Of a stretch of 64,000 bases of DNA, positions 51,761-60,539 are shown piece after piece; position 1 is the stretch's first letter, and each line of letters begins with the position of its first letter. Both the position numbers and the translations under genes were made by a program. The notes under the pieces are model-generated. The model saw only the letters and a list, made by a program, of their open reading frames with translations. It was not told the origin of the DNA and searched no databases. Where the stretch lies: contig NZ_JANRMI010000003.1 in NCBI RefSeq assembly GCF_029531655.1, positions 62,001 to 126,000 of the forward strand, written 5' to 3'. Source of the DNA: Bdellovibrio svalbardensis. Lineage in GTDB: Bacteria; Bdellovibrionota; Bdellovibrionia; Bdellovibrionales; Bdellovibrionaceae.

Positions 51761-53131
51761 TTACTCTGCTTTCTTAAATGGCGTGAGGTTCTCCTCTTTG
51801 ACCTCTAAGTTCGTCAGAGCTAAACGCAGGGCGCGTTCGGTACGTTTGAACTGGTCTTGGTTCGCCTCGAGGGTCTTGTTAAGTTCAAGACACTTCTTGC
51901 GATAATTATCCAGTTCCTGAGAAAGCTGATCAATCTTTCTTTTCTGGTCCAGAATATACTCATCTTTAGACCGAACTAGAGCGGCCTTTTCAGCGCGCAA
52001 CAGTTCCAATCTGTTTTCGAGTTCTCTTTCACGGACACGGATCTTTTTAAAATCGGATTTAAGTCGAGTTTCCAGCTCATCAACTTTGATACGAGCCTTC
52101 GCAACTTCGTTTTCCTTGTATTGAAGATTGCCCTTCAAAATAAGGATTTCACTGTGTGCGGATTCACGAACTTCCTCTTTTTCTTTTTCCAAAGAAGAAA
52201 TACGCACCGACAATTCATCTGTGCGCGAACGAATGATCTCACCAGCCGAAGCCAGTTCTTCATTTTCTGCGCGAAGATGCTCAGTTTCTTTTTCAAGTTC
52301 AAGAATACGCTGTTGGGCAAGTTTTAAGTTTTCCGCCTGTGCCAAGCTGGCATCGACGGACGTTAAAACATTGGCTGCTCCCGTGCGACTGCTGCCGCGG
52401 AAGTTCCCGACACTAACTTTGACATCAACATCAACATTTTTGCGTGCACCCAAACGAGCATTCGCAAAACCATCTACTGCCAAAGTTTTATCTTCAGCAC
52501 CAGTAGCCAACGACGACGTCAAATTTAAATCTTGTTGAATAGAGATCGTTTTGTCTTCACCGCCCGCAGAACCGGCACCAGGGCTGCCAACAGGGCGTGT
52601 CGCCTCGTCATCAGAAGCGCTTTCGTATGTGTATGCTGGTGGCGGAGAGAATAAATCATCAGCGGATTGATAACCTGGATCCGATGAAGGACCACTGTAC
52701 TTTTCCTCCTCTGCAGAAGGAAGAGACATGAATCTTTCAGAAGCTGGCAAATCACCAAAGCCTTCGGGAGCAGACAAATCCAAAGCACCTGAATCACTGC
52801 TTTCGTAGCCATCGTTGTCGGCAGCATCGTATTCTGATTCTGCACCACCCGTGAACTCTGAAGCATCTATTTCTTTCTCAATCTTCACGCCAATGTCTTT
52901 TTCAAGACTGTCCCAAAGGTTATTGGAACCTGAATTCGTGCCATCAACGCGATGATCATCCGCCTCCAGAGGCATACCCGAGAAGTCATTTTCGTCTTCT
53001 CCTGAGCTCATAAGAATATTGCCGTTGCCGCCGTCATTGTATGACGACTCGGATTGAATCTCCTTGAGATCATCCATCAATGACTCAATAAGGTTTTCGG
53101 CTGCTGAAGAGTTCTTATTCTTTTTGCTCAT
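51761..53131 (-). CDS. long coiled-coil protein with acidic disordered N-terminus
   Basis: 456 residues. Residues ~1-260 are low-complexity, rich in Ser, Asp, Glu, Gly and Pro, with no fold visible. Residues ~262-445 form an almost continuous coiled coil (LAQAENLKLAQQRILELEKE ... LENRLELLRAEKAALVRSKD). There is no signal peptide or membrane segment. The SAAENLIESLMDDLKEIQ segment near the N-terminus could be a docking helix. A cytoskeletal or polar scaffold role is guesswork. It is the first gene of a pair with the phosphoesterase. Confidence 0.7.
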   Translation of the reverse strand: MSKKNKNSSAAENLIESLMDDLKEIQSESSYNDGGNGNILMSSGEDENDFSGMPLEADDHRVDGTNSGSNNLWDSLEKDIGVKIEKEIDASEFTGGAESEYDAADNDGYESSDSGALDLSAPEGFGDLPASERFMSLPSAEEEKYSGPSSDPGYQSADDLFSPPPAYTYESASDDEATRPVGSPGAGSAGGEDKTISIQQDLNLTSSLATGAEDKTLAVDGFANARLGARKNVDVDVKVSVGNFRGSSRTGAANVLTSVDASLAQAENLKLAQQRILELEKETEHLRAENEELASAGEIIRSRTDELSVRISSLEKEKEEVRESAHSEILILKGNLQYKENEVAKARIKVDELETRLKSDFKKIRVRERELENRLELLRAEKAALVRSKDEYILDQKRKIDQLSQELDNYRKKCLELNKTLEANQDQFKRTERALRLALTNLEVKEENLTPFKKAE

Positions 53132-53198
53132 AGGCTATTGGAAATATCGGCATTTTCTGGATCTGCCTTGAGGACAAAACAAAATAGGGTCGAGATCA

Positions 53199-53231
53199 GG
53201 ATCTTAGTCTGGATCTTGGTCTGGACAGTCT
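53199..53231. repeat. 12-nt tandem repeat
   Basis: GGATCTTAGTCT is followed by GGATCTTGGTCT and a partial third unit GGACAGTCT in the 163-nt gap between two minus-strand genes. Confidence 0.55.
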
Positions 53232-53294
53232 CGAATTGGCACATTCGCGATGCCCTAAGCCCTCGAAAATTCATGGCTTTTCAATTGGACTTGG

Positions 53295-54026
53295 CTAATA
53301 CAGCTGCGGCGAATCGGATCCGGTATATCGCTTATAGATTTCCTTGAACTCTTTGCCCTTACGGAACTGGCGAAGATTCTTATTCAGTCGATCCACCAGC
53401 AGCGGTGAAGTCTTCAAATTGAAAGCCACAAAATAATCTATCTTGTAAAGTCTTGTGATTCTTTTGAATTTCAATTGATACAGTTTTTCATACGCCGCCT
53501 GACTGACTTCGGTCATGATATCTAAATCCAGCTTTCCTGAACGCATCAGCTTGTAGCGTTCAACGTCGTCATCAATATGCTGAACCTTGAATCCCAAGTG
53601 CTCTAAAAACTCCACAGGATGATCCCCTTTGATCCCAGAGACCTTGTACTTTCGAAGATCCAAGGGATTGCTGGTGGGACGAATTTTGGAGTTCTCCAGA
53701 GCGACTAAGTAAAACGTGTCTTTCAAAATGGGCCCCACCCACTTGAATAGCTTTTCGCGCTCAGGCTTCCTGGAGATCGTAAAGATAAAAGAATGATCCT
53801 CTTCTTGAGCGCGGCGAAAGCCTTCCGCCCAAGGCAAGAGTACAATCTGCGCAGAGATTTTTTCAGTTGCGAAAAGACTGCGGATGATTTCGGTCGACAC
53901 CCCTGCAATTTCAGAATCTTTTTTGAAGTTAAAGGGAGGAAACTCTTCGGTATAGCCCTTCCAAACCGACTCTGCCGGCGCTTGGGAAGATATTATTAGC
54001 GACAGAATAACGAGCCATAACCGCAT
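53295..54026 (-). CDS. periplasmic solute-binding protein (family 3-like)
   Basis: 243 residues from ATG 54026 (a TTG ten codons upstream is possible; SD weak in both). Signal peptide ends QAPAES. The mature protein follows the SBP_bac_3 pattern: WKGYTEEFPPFNFKKDSEIA at the start, GVSTEIIRSLF, then ILKDTFYLVA and KYKVSGIKGDHPVEFLEHLG. No ABC permease or ATPase gene is adjacent, so it may feed a distant transporter or act in sensing. Two distant relatives lie at 60540 and 62449. Confidence 0.75.
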   Translation of the reverse strand: MRLWLVILSLIISSQAPAESVWKGYTEEFPPFNFKKDSEIAGVSTEIIRSLFATEKISAQIVLLPWAEGFRRAQEEDHSFIFTISRKPEREKLFKWVGPILKDTFYLVALENSKIRPTSNPLDLRKYKVSGIKGDHPVEFLEHLGFKVQHIDDDVERYKLMRSGKLDLDIMTEVSQAAYEKLYQLKFKRITRLYKIDYFVAFNLKTSPLLVDRLNKNLRQFRKGKEFKEIYKRYTGSDSPQLY

Positions 54027-54094
54027 AAACAAAAGTAAACATGCTTTAGTCGTCAAAGCAATCGGAAAGGCCCATGCTCTCGAGGGTTAGAAAT

Positions 54095-54123
54095 AAAAAA
54101 GGCACTGATTCAACATCAGTGCC
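54095..54123 (-). terminator. terminator of the PfkB-family gene
   Basis: On the minus strand GGCACTGAT, loop GTTGA, ATCAGTGCC is followed by TTTTTTATTT. Confidence 0.93.
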
Positions 54124-54156
54124 TTTTATTCAATTAAAATTCAAACAATGACAAAA

Positions 54157-55065
54157 CTAGATCGTGATCACTTTTTTGTAAGCTGTCAGACGTTTTTCCA
54201 AATCACCCAAAGTGACTTTTTCCAAAGCCTTCACAGAGAAATCCTGGATCGTATGGCTCGCCATCATAGAACCCATGATACAAGCTTGTTTCAAGTTTTC
54301 TACCGTCGGAACATTCTTTTGCGCAGCCAAGTAACCGAAGAAGCCACCTGCGAAAGTGTCACCGGCGCCAGTTGGATCGATCACTGTTGGAATCGGCATT
54401 GCTGGCAAGATGAAGTAACCTTCTTCTTTGGTGTACATAGCAAATCCATACTCACCACGTTTAATAACAACAGCAGAAGGACCCATCGCGGTGATCATCG
54501 GAGCCGCTGAAATTGCGTTCGCAGCGCCCGTCAGCATTTTTGCTTCACCTTCATTGATCAATACCAAGTTCACTTTTTTAACAACTTCAAGAAGGGCTTC
54601 CTTCTTGATAGAGATCCAGAAGTTCATCGTGTCCATGCCTACGAATTTAGGTTGTTTCACCTGCTCTAGAACTTGCAGTTGCAATTCAGGGGCGATATTT
54701 GCCAAGAACACGAAAGATGAATCTTTGAAATGCTCTGGCAATTGCGGATTGAAATCTGCAAACACGTTCAAATCCGTTTGCAAAGTCTTCGCCTCATTCA
54801 TATCGCCTTCATAAGAACCAGCCCAGTGGAAAGTCTTTCCTGGAACCTTAGACAGACCCGCTAGATCAACACCGCGGTTGTTCAACATGTCGTAGTCTTT
54901 TTGCTCGTAGTCTTCACCAACTACACCAACCACGCGAACTTTAGAAAACAAAGAAGCCGCCAAAGAGAAGTAATTTGCAGAGCCGCCCAAGGCGCGATCT
55001 GCTTTTCCTGAAGGAGTTTGAATTGAATCGTAAGCAAGGCTTCCAACAACTAGAATTTCTGACAT
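54157..55065 (-). CDS. PfkB-family (ribokinase/adenosine-kinase-like) sugar kinase
   Basis: Start at ATG 55065 with GGAG 9 nt upstream; the longer frame runs back through the hairpin repeat into rlmN. 302 residues. ALGGSANYFSLAASLF is the PfkB signature 1 region, and DPTGAGDTFAGGFFGYLA is signature 2 with the catalytic Asp and anion hole. There is no lid domain with clear specificity. The substrate (ribose, adenosine or another sugar) is not decided by context. It ends in a strong terminator. Confidence 0.88.
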   Translation of the reverse strand: MSEILVVGSLAYDSIQTPSGKADRALGGSANYFSLAASLFSKVRVVGVVGEDYEQKDYDMLNNRGVDLAGLSKVPGKTFHWAGSYEGDMNEAKTLQTDLNVFADFNPQLPEHFKDSSFVFLANIAPELQLQVLEQVKQPKFVGMDTMNFWISIKKEALLEVVKKVNLVLINEGEAKMLTGAANAISAAPMITAMGPSAVVIKRGEYGFAMYTKEEGYFILPAMPIPTVIDPTGAGDTFAGGFFGYLAAQKNVPTVENLKQACIMGSMMASHTIQDFSVKALEKVTLGDLEKRLTAYKKVITI

Positions 55066-55094
55066 TTTAATAATCTCCGATTTTTTCTGCCTAC

Positions 55095-55113
55095 ACTCCG
55101 ACTTCATCGGAGT
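55095..55113 (-). repeat. CTACTCC-family hairpin upstream of the PfkB-family gene
   Basis: ACTCCGA, CTTCA, TCGGAGT with flanking CTAC/GTAG. It lies 30 nt upstream of the ATG at 55065, between two co-directional genes. Confidence 0.8.
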
Positions 55114-55126
55114 AGGCTCTGTATAG

Positions 55127-56401
55127 TTATTGTTTAAGTTCGCTGTTTTCGCCAGCGTCTTCTGCTTCATAGCTTGCTGCATTGAGTGCCGCATTTTTCG
55201 CAGCGAATTCAAGCGCGTTTGCTGCCAACACTTCACGTTTGGACTTCGGCAAGCCCGCAAGCTTTGAATTCGAGATATCCATCGTCGCCGTGTTTTCTTT
55301 GTGCGTGCTGTTCAATTGACCACATGCTGCAAAAATATCGCGTCCCATTGAGCGTCTCAACAAGACATGCACACCCAAACGACTGAGCTCCGCATGGAAG
55401 GCTTCAATAGTCTCATCGGCTGGACGCTCGTAAGGCGAAGCCGGATGTTCATTGAAGGGAATGATATTGATCTTACAAGGAATATGACGAGTCAGTTTCG
55501 CCACTTGGCGTGCATGCTCCAACTGGTCTGTAACACCTTTAAGCAAAACGTACTCGAAAGTGATCTTCTCGCCGGTCTTGTCGGTATAGTCCTTACAAGC
55601 ATCCAGCAAAGCTTTGGTGTTCCACTTTTTATTGATCGGCATCACTTGGGAGCGAATCTCATCATTTGGCGCATTCAAGCTGACGGCCAAGCGAACTTTG
55701 GCATCCGCAATACGCCACATCTCTGGAACGATCCCTGAAGTTGAAACTGTGATCTTCTTACGAGATAAATTAATACCCCAAGGAGAGTGAAGAACTTCAA
55801 TCGTTTTAAACACCGCTTCTGGATTGTCGAGTGGCTCGCCCATCCCCATGAATACGATATTCGTGATGCGTTGACCTTCCTCAAGGCGGTCATGAACCTG
55901 CATGAATTGACCAACGATATCTTCTGTTCTTAATCTGCGCTTAAGTTTTTGTTTTCCAGTGAAACAGAATTTACAACCAATGTTGCAACCCACCTCAGAT
56001 GAAATACACAATGTCAGACGGCCCTCGGAAGGAATCACCACGGACTCAACTGTGAGATTGTCACCCACATCAAACAGGAATTTTTGCGTTCCATCCACGG
56101 ACTTCAAATGAGTGACGACTTTAGGAAGGTCAAATGAAAGAAGCTTCGGCAACTCAGCACGGAAATCTTTAGAAAGATTTGTCATCTGTTCAACGTCAGT
56201 CACACGTTGCTCAAAAACCCATTTGAAAATCTGTTGAGCGCGGAATTGCTCTTTGCCTTTACCTTTGAGGTAAGCTTTCAAATCTTCAAGTGTCAGAGAA
56301 TAGAAATTAGTGGGTTTGTTTTCGAGAGGCTTTGCGACGTTGTCGTCAGCATAGTTCACTGGGGCAGTAGAAATGAGGTCGATACCGTCATTCAATTCCA
56401 T
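55127..56401 (-). CDS. rlmN: 23S rRNA (adenine2503-C2)-methyltransferase
   Basis: 424-residue radical SAM enzyme that methylates 23S A2503 (and tRNA A37 in E. coli). The cluster cysteines C139, C143 and C146 are in GCNIGCKFC. Other signatures are MGMGEPLDN, VSTSGIVP, AVSLNAPNDE and FEYVLLKGVTD; the methyl-carrying Cys is in FAACGQLN. The normal family length is ~350-384; the C-terminal ~45 residues (DISNSKLAGLPKSKREVLAA ...) are an Ala/Glu-rich extension of unknown use. Upstream lies a gap with short repeats. Confidence 0.96.
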   Translation of the reverse strand: MELNDGIDLISTAPVNYADDNVAKPLENKPTNFYSLTLEDLKAYLKGKGKEQFRAQQIFKWVFEQRVTDVEQMTNLSKDFRAELPKLLSFDLPKVVTHLKSVDGTQKFLFDVGDNLTVESVVIPSEGRLTLCISSEVGCNIGCKFCFTGKQKLKRRLRTEDIVGQFMQVHDRLEEGQRITNIVFMGMGEPLDNPEAVFKTIEVLHSPWGINLSRKKITVSTSGIVPEMWRIADAKVRLAVSLNAPNDEIRSQVMPINKKWNTKALLDACKDYTDKTGEKITFEYVLLKGVTDQLEHARQVAKLTRHIPCKINIIPFNEHPASPYERPADETIEAFHAELSRLGVHVLLRRSMGRDIFAACGQLNSTHKENTATMDISNSKLAGLPKSKREVLAANALEFAAKNAALNAASYEAEDAGENSELKQ

Positions 56402-56454
56402 TAAGGGCTCCTTGGCTTATTACAGCCGTGCTTGTTACAGCTGGGTTCTTAGCG

Positions 56455-56503
56455 CCCGATCTGGCCAACTGATTTGGCCGGCTGATCTGGCAGCTTGATC
56501 CCG
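56455..56503. repeat. degenerate ~13-nt tandem repeat
   Basis: Successive units CGATCTGGCCAA, CTGATTTGGCCGG, CTGATCTGGCAG and CTTGATCCCG in the gap upstream of rlmN. Low conservation, no ORF. Confidence 0.4.
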
Positions 56504-56587
56504 TTTGGTTAAGGATTATGTGTGGCGAGTTTGTAGCATAGGAGAGCCGGATAGCCTAGCAATTCCATTGATTTAGGGTCTTTAAAA

Positions 56588-56622
56588 GGAAAAACCCCAC
56601 CAAACTGAATTGGCAGGGTTTA
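56588..56622 (-). terminator. probable terminator of the gene at 56662
   Basis: On the minus strand AAACCCTGCCAA pairs with TTGGTGGGGTTT (10 of 12) and is followed by TTCC. It starts 40 nt beyond the stop. Confidence 0.65.
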
Positions 56623-56661
56623 AAATCGTGGAAAAAATGCCTGACTGTCTACTGCTTGGCT

Positions 56662-57741
56662 CTAGAGAAGAGCTTTTTGGCAGGTCACTAAAGACCCTCT
56701 ATTGAAGGCAATGTTTCTTAAAGCGGAAACAATATTGTCCTTCACCATACGCAGTGCCGGGAAAGACGCCTTCAGACCTTCCGTGCGGAAAAGGTAATAG
56801 CGAGTGGCTTCATCCTGATAAACCAAAAGAATCCCGATTCCTGGAGGGAACGACAATCCTGTTGAAGCCGCCCAACCGAACTGATGCGAACCTTGACGGA
56901 AAACTCCCGTCGCGCCGCCATACATGGTGGTGTTCTTCTGAGACATAAAGGCGCCCTCGCGCTTTTCAAATACCAAACCGTAAGTTCCCGCGGCAGAAAC
57001 CTCCACGATACCAGTGAGAGTTTTCTTTAGTTTCTCTACATCGACAAAAACTTCGAAGACAAATTTTGATTTATTATTCGCATCGACTTTACGGGCGAAG
57101 CCCGCACCAAGACCCAACATATAATAAAAACCACCGGATTTAGGAATGAAAGAACCGATGCTTCGTTTATGCAAGGCTTCCATCACTTTCTGCGGCAACG
57201 CCAAGCCACCAGAAATAGAGAACATCATCGAACCGCCCTTCACGTTACTGCGCGAAACTACGTGGGAACTCTCATAGAAGCGGCCATTGAGCTCATTCAA
57301 AGCTTTGTTGATTTTTGCGGGACCAACTCGGAAGAAAGCTAAGACTTTTGCGAACTTCCCAAGAAAGGCTTTTTTCTTGGCCAAAAAGGATGCGACTTCG
57401 CTATCCGAAAGCTGCAAAAGCTTCTCAAGTTCCGCCTCTGTTCTGGGACCTTCAAATTCATACAGTACATCTTTTGGAATTTCAGTATTCATCTCAGCGC
57501 GGGCTTTTTTAACAAAGCGTTCGCGGTTGAATTCTTTATCAACTTCAGTGACTTCAGAAGGATCAAATTTTACCTGAATCTCATCCGCCATCTCTGTCAT
57601 CAGAGGGGGCGCCTGCTGACTTTGTACCGTCTCCTTGTTTTCGAAAATCAATAGATTGGCATCGTCTTCTGCAAAAGCCGAAAAACCAGTAAAGATCACG
57701 GAAGTCACAAGACTCAAACGAAGTAGATTGGAAAATTTCAT
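56662..57741 (-). CDS. secreted protein, unknown function
   Basis: ATG at 57741 with AAGGAG 6 nt upstream; 359 residues. Signal peptide MKFSNLLRLSLVTSVIFTGFSAFA. A helical, charged region (~55-145) precedes a C-terminal part rich in glycine and beta-type segments (GGSMMFSISGGLALPQKVME, GGFYYMLGLGAGFARKVD, GTYGLVFEKREGAF, GWAASTGLSFPPGIGILLVY). The pattern suggests outer-membrane association or a lipid-interacting domain. No family is recognised. Confidence 0.62.
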   Translation of the reverse strand: MKFSNLLRLSLVTSVIFTGFSAFAEDDANLLIFENKETVQSQQAPPLMTEMADEIQVKFDPSEVTEVDKEFNRERFVKKARAEMNTEIPKDVLYEFEGPRTEAELEKLLQLSDSEVASFLAKKKAFLGKFAKVLAFFRVGPAKINKALNELNGRFYESSHVVSRSNVKGGSMMFSISGGLALPQKVMEALHKRSIGSFIPKSGGFYYMLGLGAGFARKVDANNKSKFVFEVFVDVEKLKKTLTGIVEVSAAGTYGLVFEKREGAFMSQKNTTMYGGATGVFRQGSHQFGWAASTGLSFPPGIGILLVYQDEATRYYLFRTEGLKASFPALRMVKDNIVSALRNIAFNRGSLVTCQKALL

Positions 57742-57923
57742 GGGGTACTCCTTCACTGGCATAAATAGCAACGAATGCACCAGTCCCAGAGTGAGACACT
57801 TGCAGTAAATTTGAATTGAAAGAGAATTCAATGAAGATAAGGATCTTTTAACTTTCGCGAAGACTCACGAAGTTAACACTTAACAATTTTGGGCAGTCAC
57901 CCCAGCAGGAGATCAGAGTATTT

Positions 57924-58304
57924 CTAAAAGACAGAATACTTCAATTCGACCTGAGGCCCCAACCATAATGCCGCCTGGGTGTGATCATAGAGATCATCAC
58001 CTGTCAGCTCATGAACCAGCACAGACAAACTTCCACGTTCCCGCATCAGCCACAGAACCACGTCCGTAAACACCTCTTTGGGAAAATTCATTTCAAACAT
58101 CGGAATAGGATGAGGGCCGATACCTGTGGGGATCATATCTCCCGTGAACACACGCCGACCTGCAAACGCAGCAATTGCTTTTTCGCGAAGGTTCTCCGCA
58201 AAAGCACGAGAGCTTTCATCAAAATAAATATGCGCATCGAACTCACGAGGAAAACCCTCGGGAAGAAGCTGTGAATTTACTTTGAAATTTCTCTCTTGAG
58301 TCAT
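57924..58304 (-). CDS. DOPA 4,5-dioxygenase-like protein
   Basis: ATG at 58304 with AGGA 8 nt upstream; 126 residues, family-typical. Motifs: FDAHIYFDESSR, AENLREKAIAAF, GPHPIPMFEMNF, WLMRERGSLSVLVHELTGDD and YDHTQAALWLGPQ. Three histidines (FDAHIYF, GPHP, SVLVHE) and one in YDHT could provide the metal site of the family. Fungal and plant members cleave DOPA; bacterial members are mostly uncharacterised, so a DOPA substrate should not be assumed. Confidence 0.88.
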   Translation of the reverse strand: MTQERNFKVNSQLLPEGFPREFDAHIYFDESSRAFAENLREKAIAAFAGRRVFTGDMIPTGIGPHPIPMFEMNFPKEVFTDVVLWLMRERGSLSVLVHELTGDDLYDHTQAALWLGPQVELKYSVF

Positions 58305-58319
58305 GTCCGATCCTTTCAA

Positions 58320-58346
58320 GAAACAAAGGCCTCATTGCTGAGGCCT
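58320..58346 (-). terminator. probable terminator of the heptose kinase gene
   Basis: AGGCCTCA, loop, TGAGGCCT on the minus strand, followed by TTTGTTT. It lies between the kinase stop (58381) and the next start (58304). Confidence 0.7.
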
Positions 58347-58380
58347 AACACTTCATACTAATAAAAATTTCGGTGTACCT

Positions 58381-59409
58381 TTAGTGGACGGTGTTGATGT
58401 ATTCGATGAGTTCCGGGATTTCGCATGGAACGCAGCCGACTTTGCCGACGACGACGCCTGCGGCGTTGTTAGCGAGCATGCAGCTTTGTACCAGAGAAAG
58501 ACCAGAGACCAAACCAAGTGCCAAGGCTGCGATAACGGTGTCGCCAGCACCTGTGACGTCGAATACTTTTTGAGCGTAGGTTGGAACTTCCGTGATCTGA
58601 TCACCAGAGAAAATAGTCATACCGTCTTTTCCACGGGTCAGAACCACTTCCTTGGCGCCTGTGATTTTTTGTAAAGCACGCCCCACTTCAACAACTTTAT
58701 TGGGATTGCCTTTTAGATCGTCAAAATCCATTCCTGTAAGCACAACGGCTTCATCGTAATTTGGCTTGATCAAATCAACGCCTTGATAGAAGGCCCCTTG
58801 ATTATTACGGTGTGGATCGACCATCAGTTTTTTATTGGCTTTTTTGCAGATCGCAGAAACTTTCTCGACCACATTTCGGGAAATCACACCTTTGGCGTAG
58901 TCCTCGATAATTACGCAATCAGCTTGCGCGACGTTTTTTTCCACAGTCGCAATCAAACGTGCTTCGGCTTCCTCAGAAAGATATTTTCTGAGTTCATAGT
59001 CCACGCGAACCAAGTGATGGTGTTTGGCCATCACACGGGTCTTGCGCGTAGTGGGACGAGCTTTATCGACAATCATGTAGTCCCAGCTGACGCCATTTTT
59101 AATGCAGAGTTCTTTAAGAAGATTTGCTCCAGTGTCATCACCAACAACTGAAACCATCATCGGGTAGCCACCAAGACTGGCCACGTTTTGCGCCACATTG
59201 GCCGCCAGGCCTAAACGCATGTCTTCTTCTTCAACTTCCAAAACTGGAACGGGAGCTTCCGGGCTGATGCGACGAACCTGCCCCATCACGTATTCATCCA
59301 AACCGACGTCACCGATAATGAGGATCTTTTTACCTTTAAGTGCGGGGATTTGGTTGATCAAAAGCTGTTTTTCTTGAGGACCTAGATGGGCCTGTACGGG
59401 TGTTGTCAT
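58381..59409 (-). CDS. rfaE1: D-glycero-beta-D-manno-heptose-7-phosphate kinase (HldE kinase domain / RfaE1)
   Basis: ATG at 59409 with GGAGG upstream; 342 residues, i.e. only the kinase half of bifunctional HldE. ILIIGDVGLDEYVMGQVRRI SPEAPVPVLEV at the start and DVTGAGDTVIAALALGLVSG near the end are the RfaE1 signatures. It phosphorylates heptose-7-phosphate at C1 for LPS inner-core heptose. The separate adenylyltransferase (RfaE2) is not in the window. Together with kdsB/kdsD it shows a full Kdo-heptose type core pathway. Confidence 0.93.
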   Translation of the reverse strand: MTTPVQAHLGPQEKQLLINQIPALKGKKILIIGDVGLDEYVMGQVRRISPEAPVPVLEVEEEDMRLGLAANVAQNVASLGGYPMMVSVVGDDTGANLLKELCIKNGVSWDYMIVDKARPTTRKTRVMAKHHHLVRVDYELRKYLSEEAEARLIATVEKNVAQADCVIIEDYAKGVISRNVVEKVSAICKKANKKLMVDPHRNNQGAFYQGVDLIKPNYDEAVVLTGMDFDDLKGNPNKVVEVGRALQKITGAKEVVLTRGKDGMTIFSGDQITEVPTYAQKVFDVTGAGDTVIAALALGLVSGLSLVQSCMLANNAAGVVVGKVGCVPCEIPELIEYINTVH

Positions 59410-59513
59410 TTTTTCATCCTCCCTAGGCTCATTTCTAGCCGAAGCCGCCCCCGCTGTCATCCCCTAACATCGCGGACTTGGCCTTAGCTGGGGCCTATGA
59501 TAGAACCGCTCTC

Positions 59514-60443
59514 ATGTTTAAATCCAAAGCAAAATTCTCAGGCAACAAACCGGCCGCCCCTAAGAGCGGTCCAAAAAATCGCCCCGTCAATGGCGGGCGT
59601 CCCCTTTCCAGCCGAGCCCAAGAAGATAAATCCGCTCCGAACGCTTTGATTTACAAACCCAACTACATTTCGGCCCGCGAAAAAGAAGAGATTTTCAACT
59701 ACCTCAATACGCTTTATCCAATTTGGGAAATGCGCTATTCGAAAAACAATCCGCCGCCAGAGAATCAAAAACAACGTCCTCTTTTGCGCCCGGTTTACTG
59801 GCTGGGAAATTGGCAATTTGCTTGTTTGAACTACTATCATCCTCCAAAAGGCATCTTTAATCGCTGTGTCGCGGCTGAAGGCTTTCCACCTATTTTGGAA
59901 TACCTGATTCAAAAATTTGAAGAAATGGTGCATGCGCACTATGAGCCTCGCGATATTCCTCGCGGCTGGCATCTGAATACTTGCCTGATCAATTACTACG
60001 GTGACCAGATCCAAGACGATGGAAAAAAATTGGATTGCGCTCGCGTTGGCGAGCACAAAGATTTCGAACCCGGACCGGTGGCCTCAATTTCTTTCGGTGA
60101 ACGCGCCTTGTTCCAATTTGTCTCCAGCCAGGGAACTGAAAGCAAATCCAATGTCGTTGTTCAACAATGGCTGGAAGACAGTTCACTGCAGATCTTCGCT
60201 GGTGATAAATTCAAAAAACATTTATTCCACCGTGTCCAACGAGTGGACAGAAAAGAAGACTCTCATTTTAAGCTCAACGAGATTTCAAATTTTGAAACTC
60301 GCAGAATTAATTTTACCTTCCGATACGTTCCCGACGAGCACATTGTTCCCTTTGCGCGATTACCCGAAGAAGCGAAGGAAGACGTGCGTGGTTACATGGA
60401 AAAGCTTGCAGAGCATTCTGAGTATTTCAAAACGCAGATCTAG
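59514..60443 (+). CDS. AlkB-like 2-oxoglutarate/Fe(II) dioxygenase
   Basis: ATG at 59514; 309 residues. The first ~40 are basic and low-complexity (a possible nucleic-acid-binding tail). The jelly-roll core has the HxD motif GEHKDFEP (H181, D183), the distal His in LFHRVQRV (H239) and the 2-oxoglutarate Arg in RRINFTFR (R264/R270). The substrate-side HLNTCLINYYGD segment is like that of AlkB proteins. It may repair alkylated DNA/RNA or modify tRNA/protein. Longer than E. coli AlkB (216). Confidence 0.85.
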   Translation: MFKSKAKFSGNKPAAPKSGPKNRPVNGGRPLSSRAQEDKSAPNALIYKPNYISAREKEEIFNYLNTLYPIWEMRYSKNNPPPENQKQRPLLRPVYWLGNWQFACLNYYHPPKGIFNRCVAAEGFPPILEYLIQKFEEMVHAHYEPRDIPRGWHLNTCLINYYGDQIQDDGKKLDCARVGEHKDFEPGPVASISFGERALFQFVSSQGTESKSNVVVQQWLEDSSLQIFAGDKFKKHLFHRVQRVDRKEDSHFKLNEISNFETRRINFTFRYVPDEHIVPFARLPEEAKEDVRGYMEKLAEHSEYFKTQI

Positions 60444-60539
60444 GTCCAAAATGTGAAATACAATATGACCTTTGCTGTTCAGCACCACTAAGTCACAATT
60501 CCACTTGCTCTTTAGTGTGAGCACCTTCGTAATAAAAGA

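Noticed and set aside
53250-53270. TGGCAC match resembling a sigma-54 promoter upstream of the coiled-coil gene
   Set aside because: No GC at the required 10-nt distance from the GG, and it points away from the gene.
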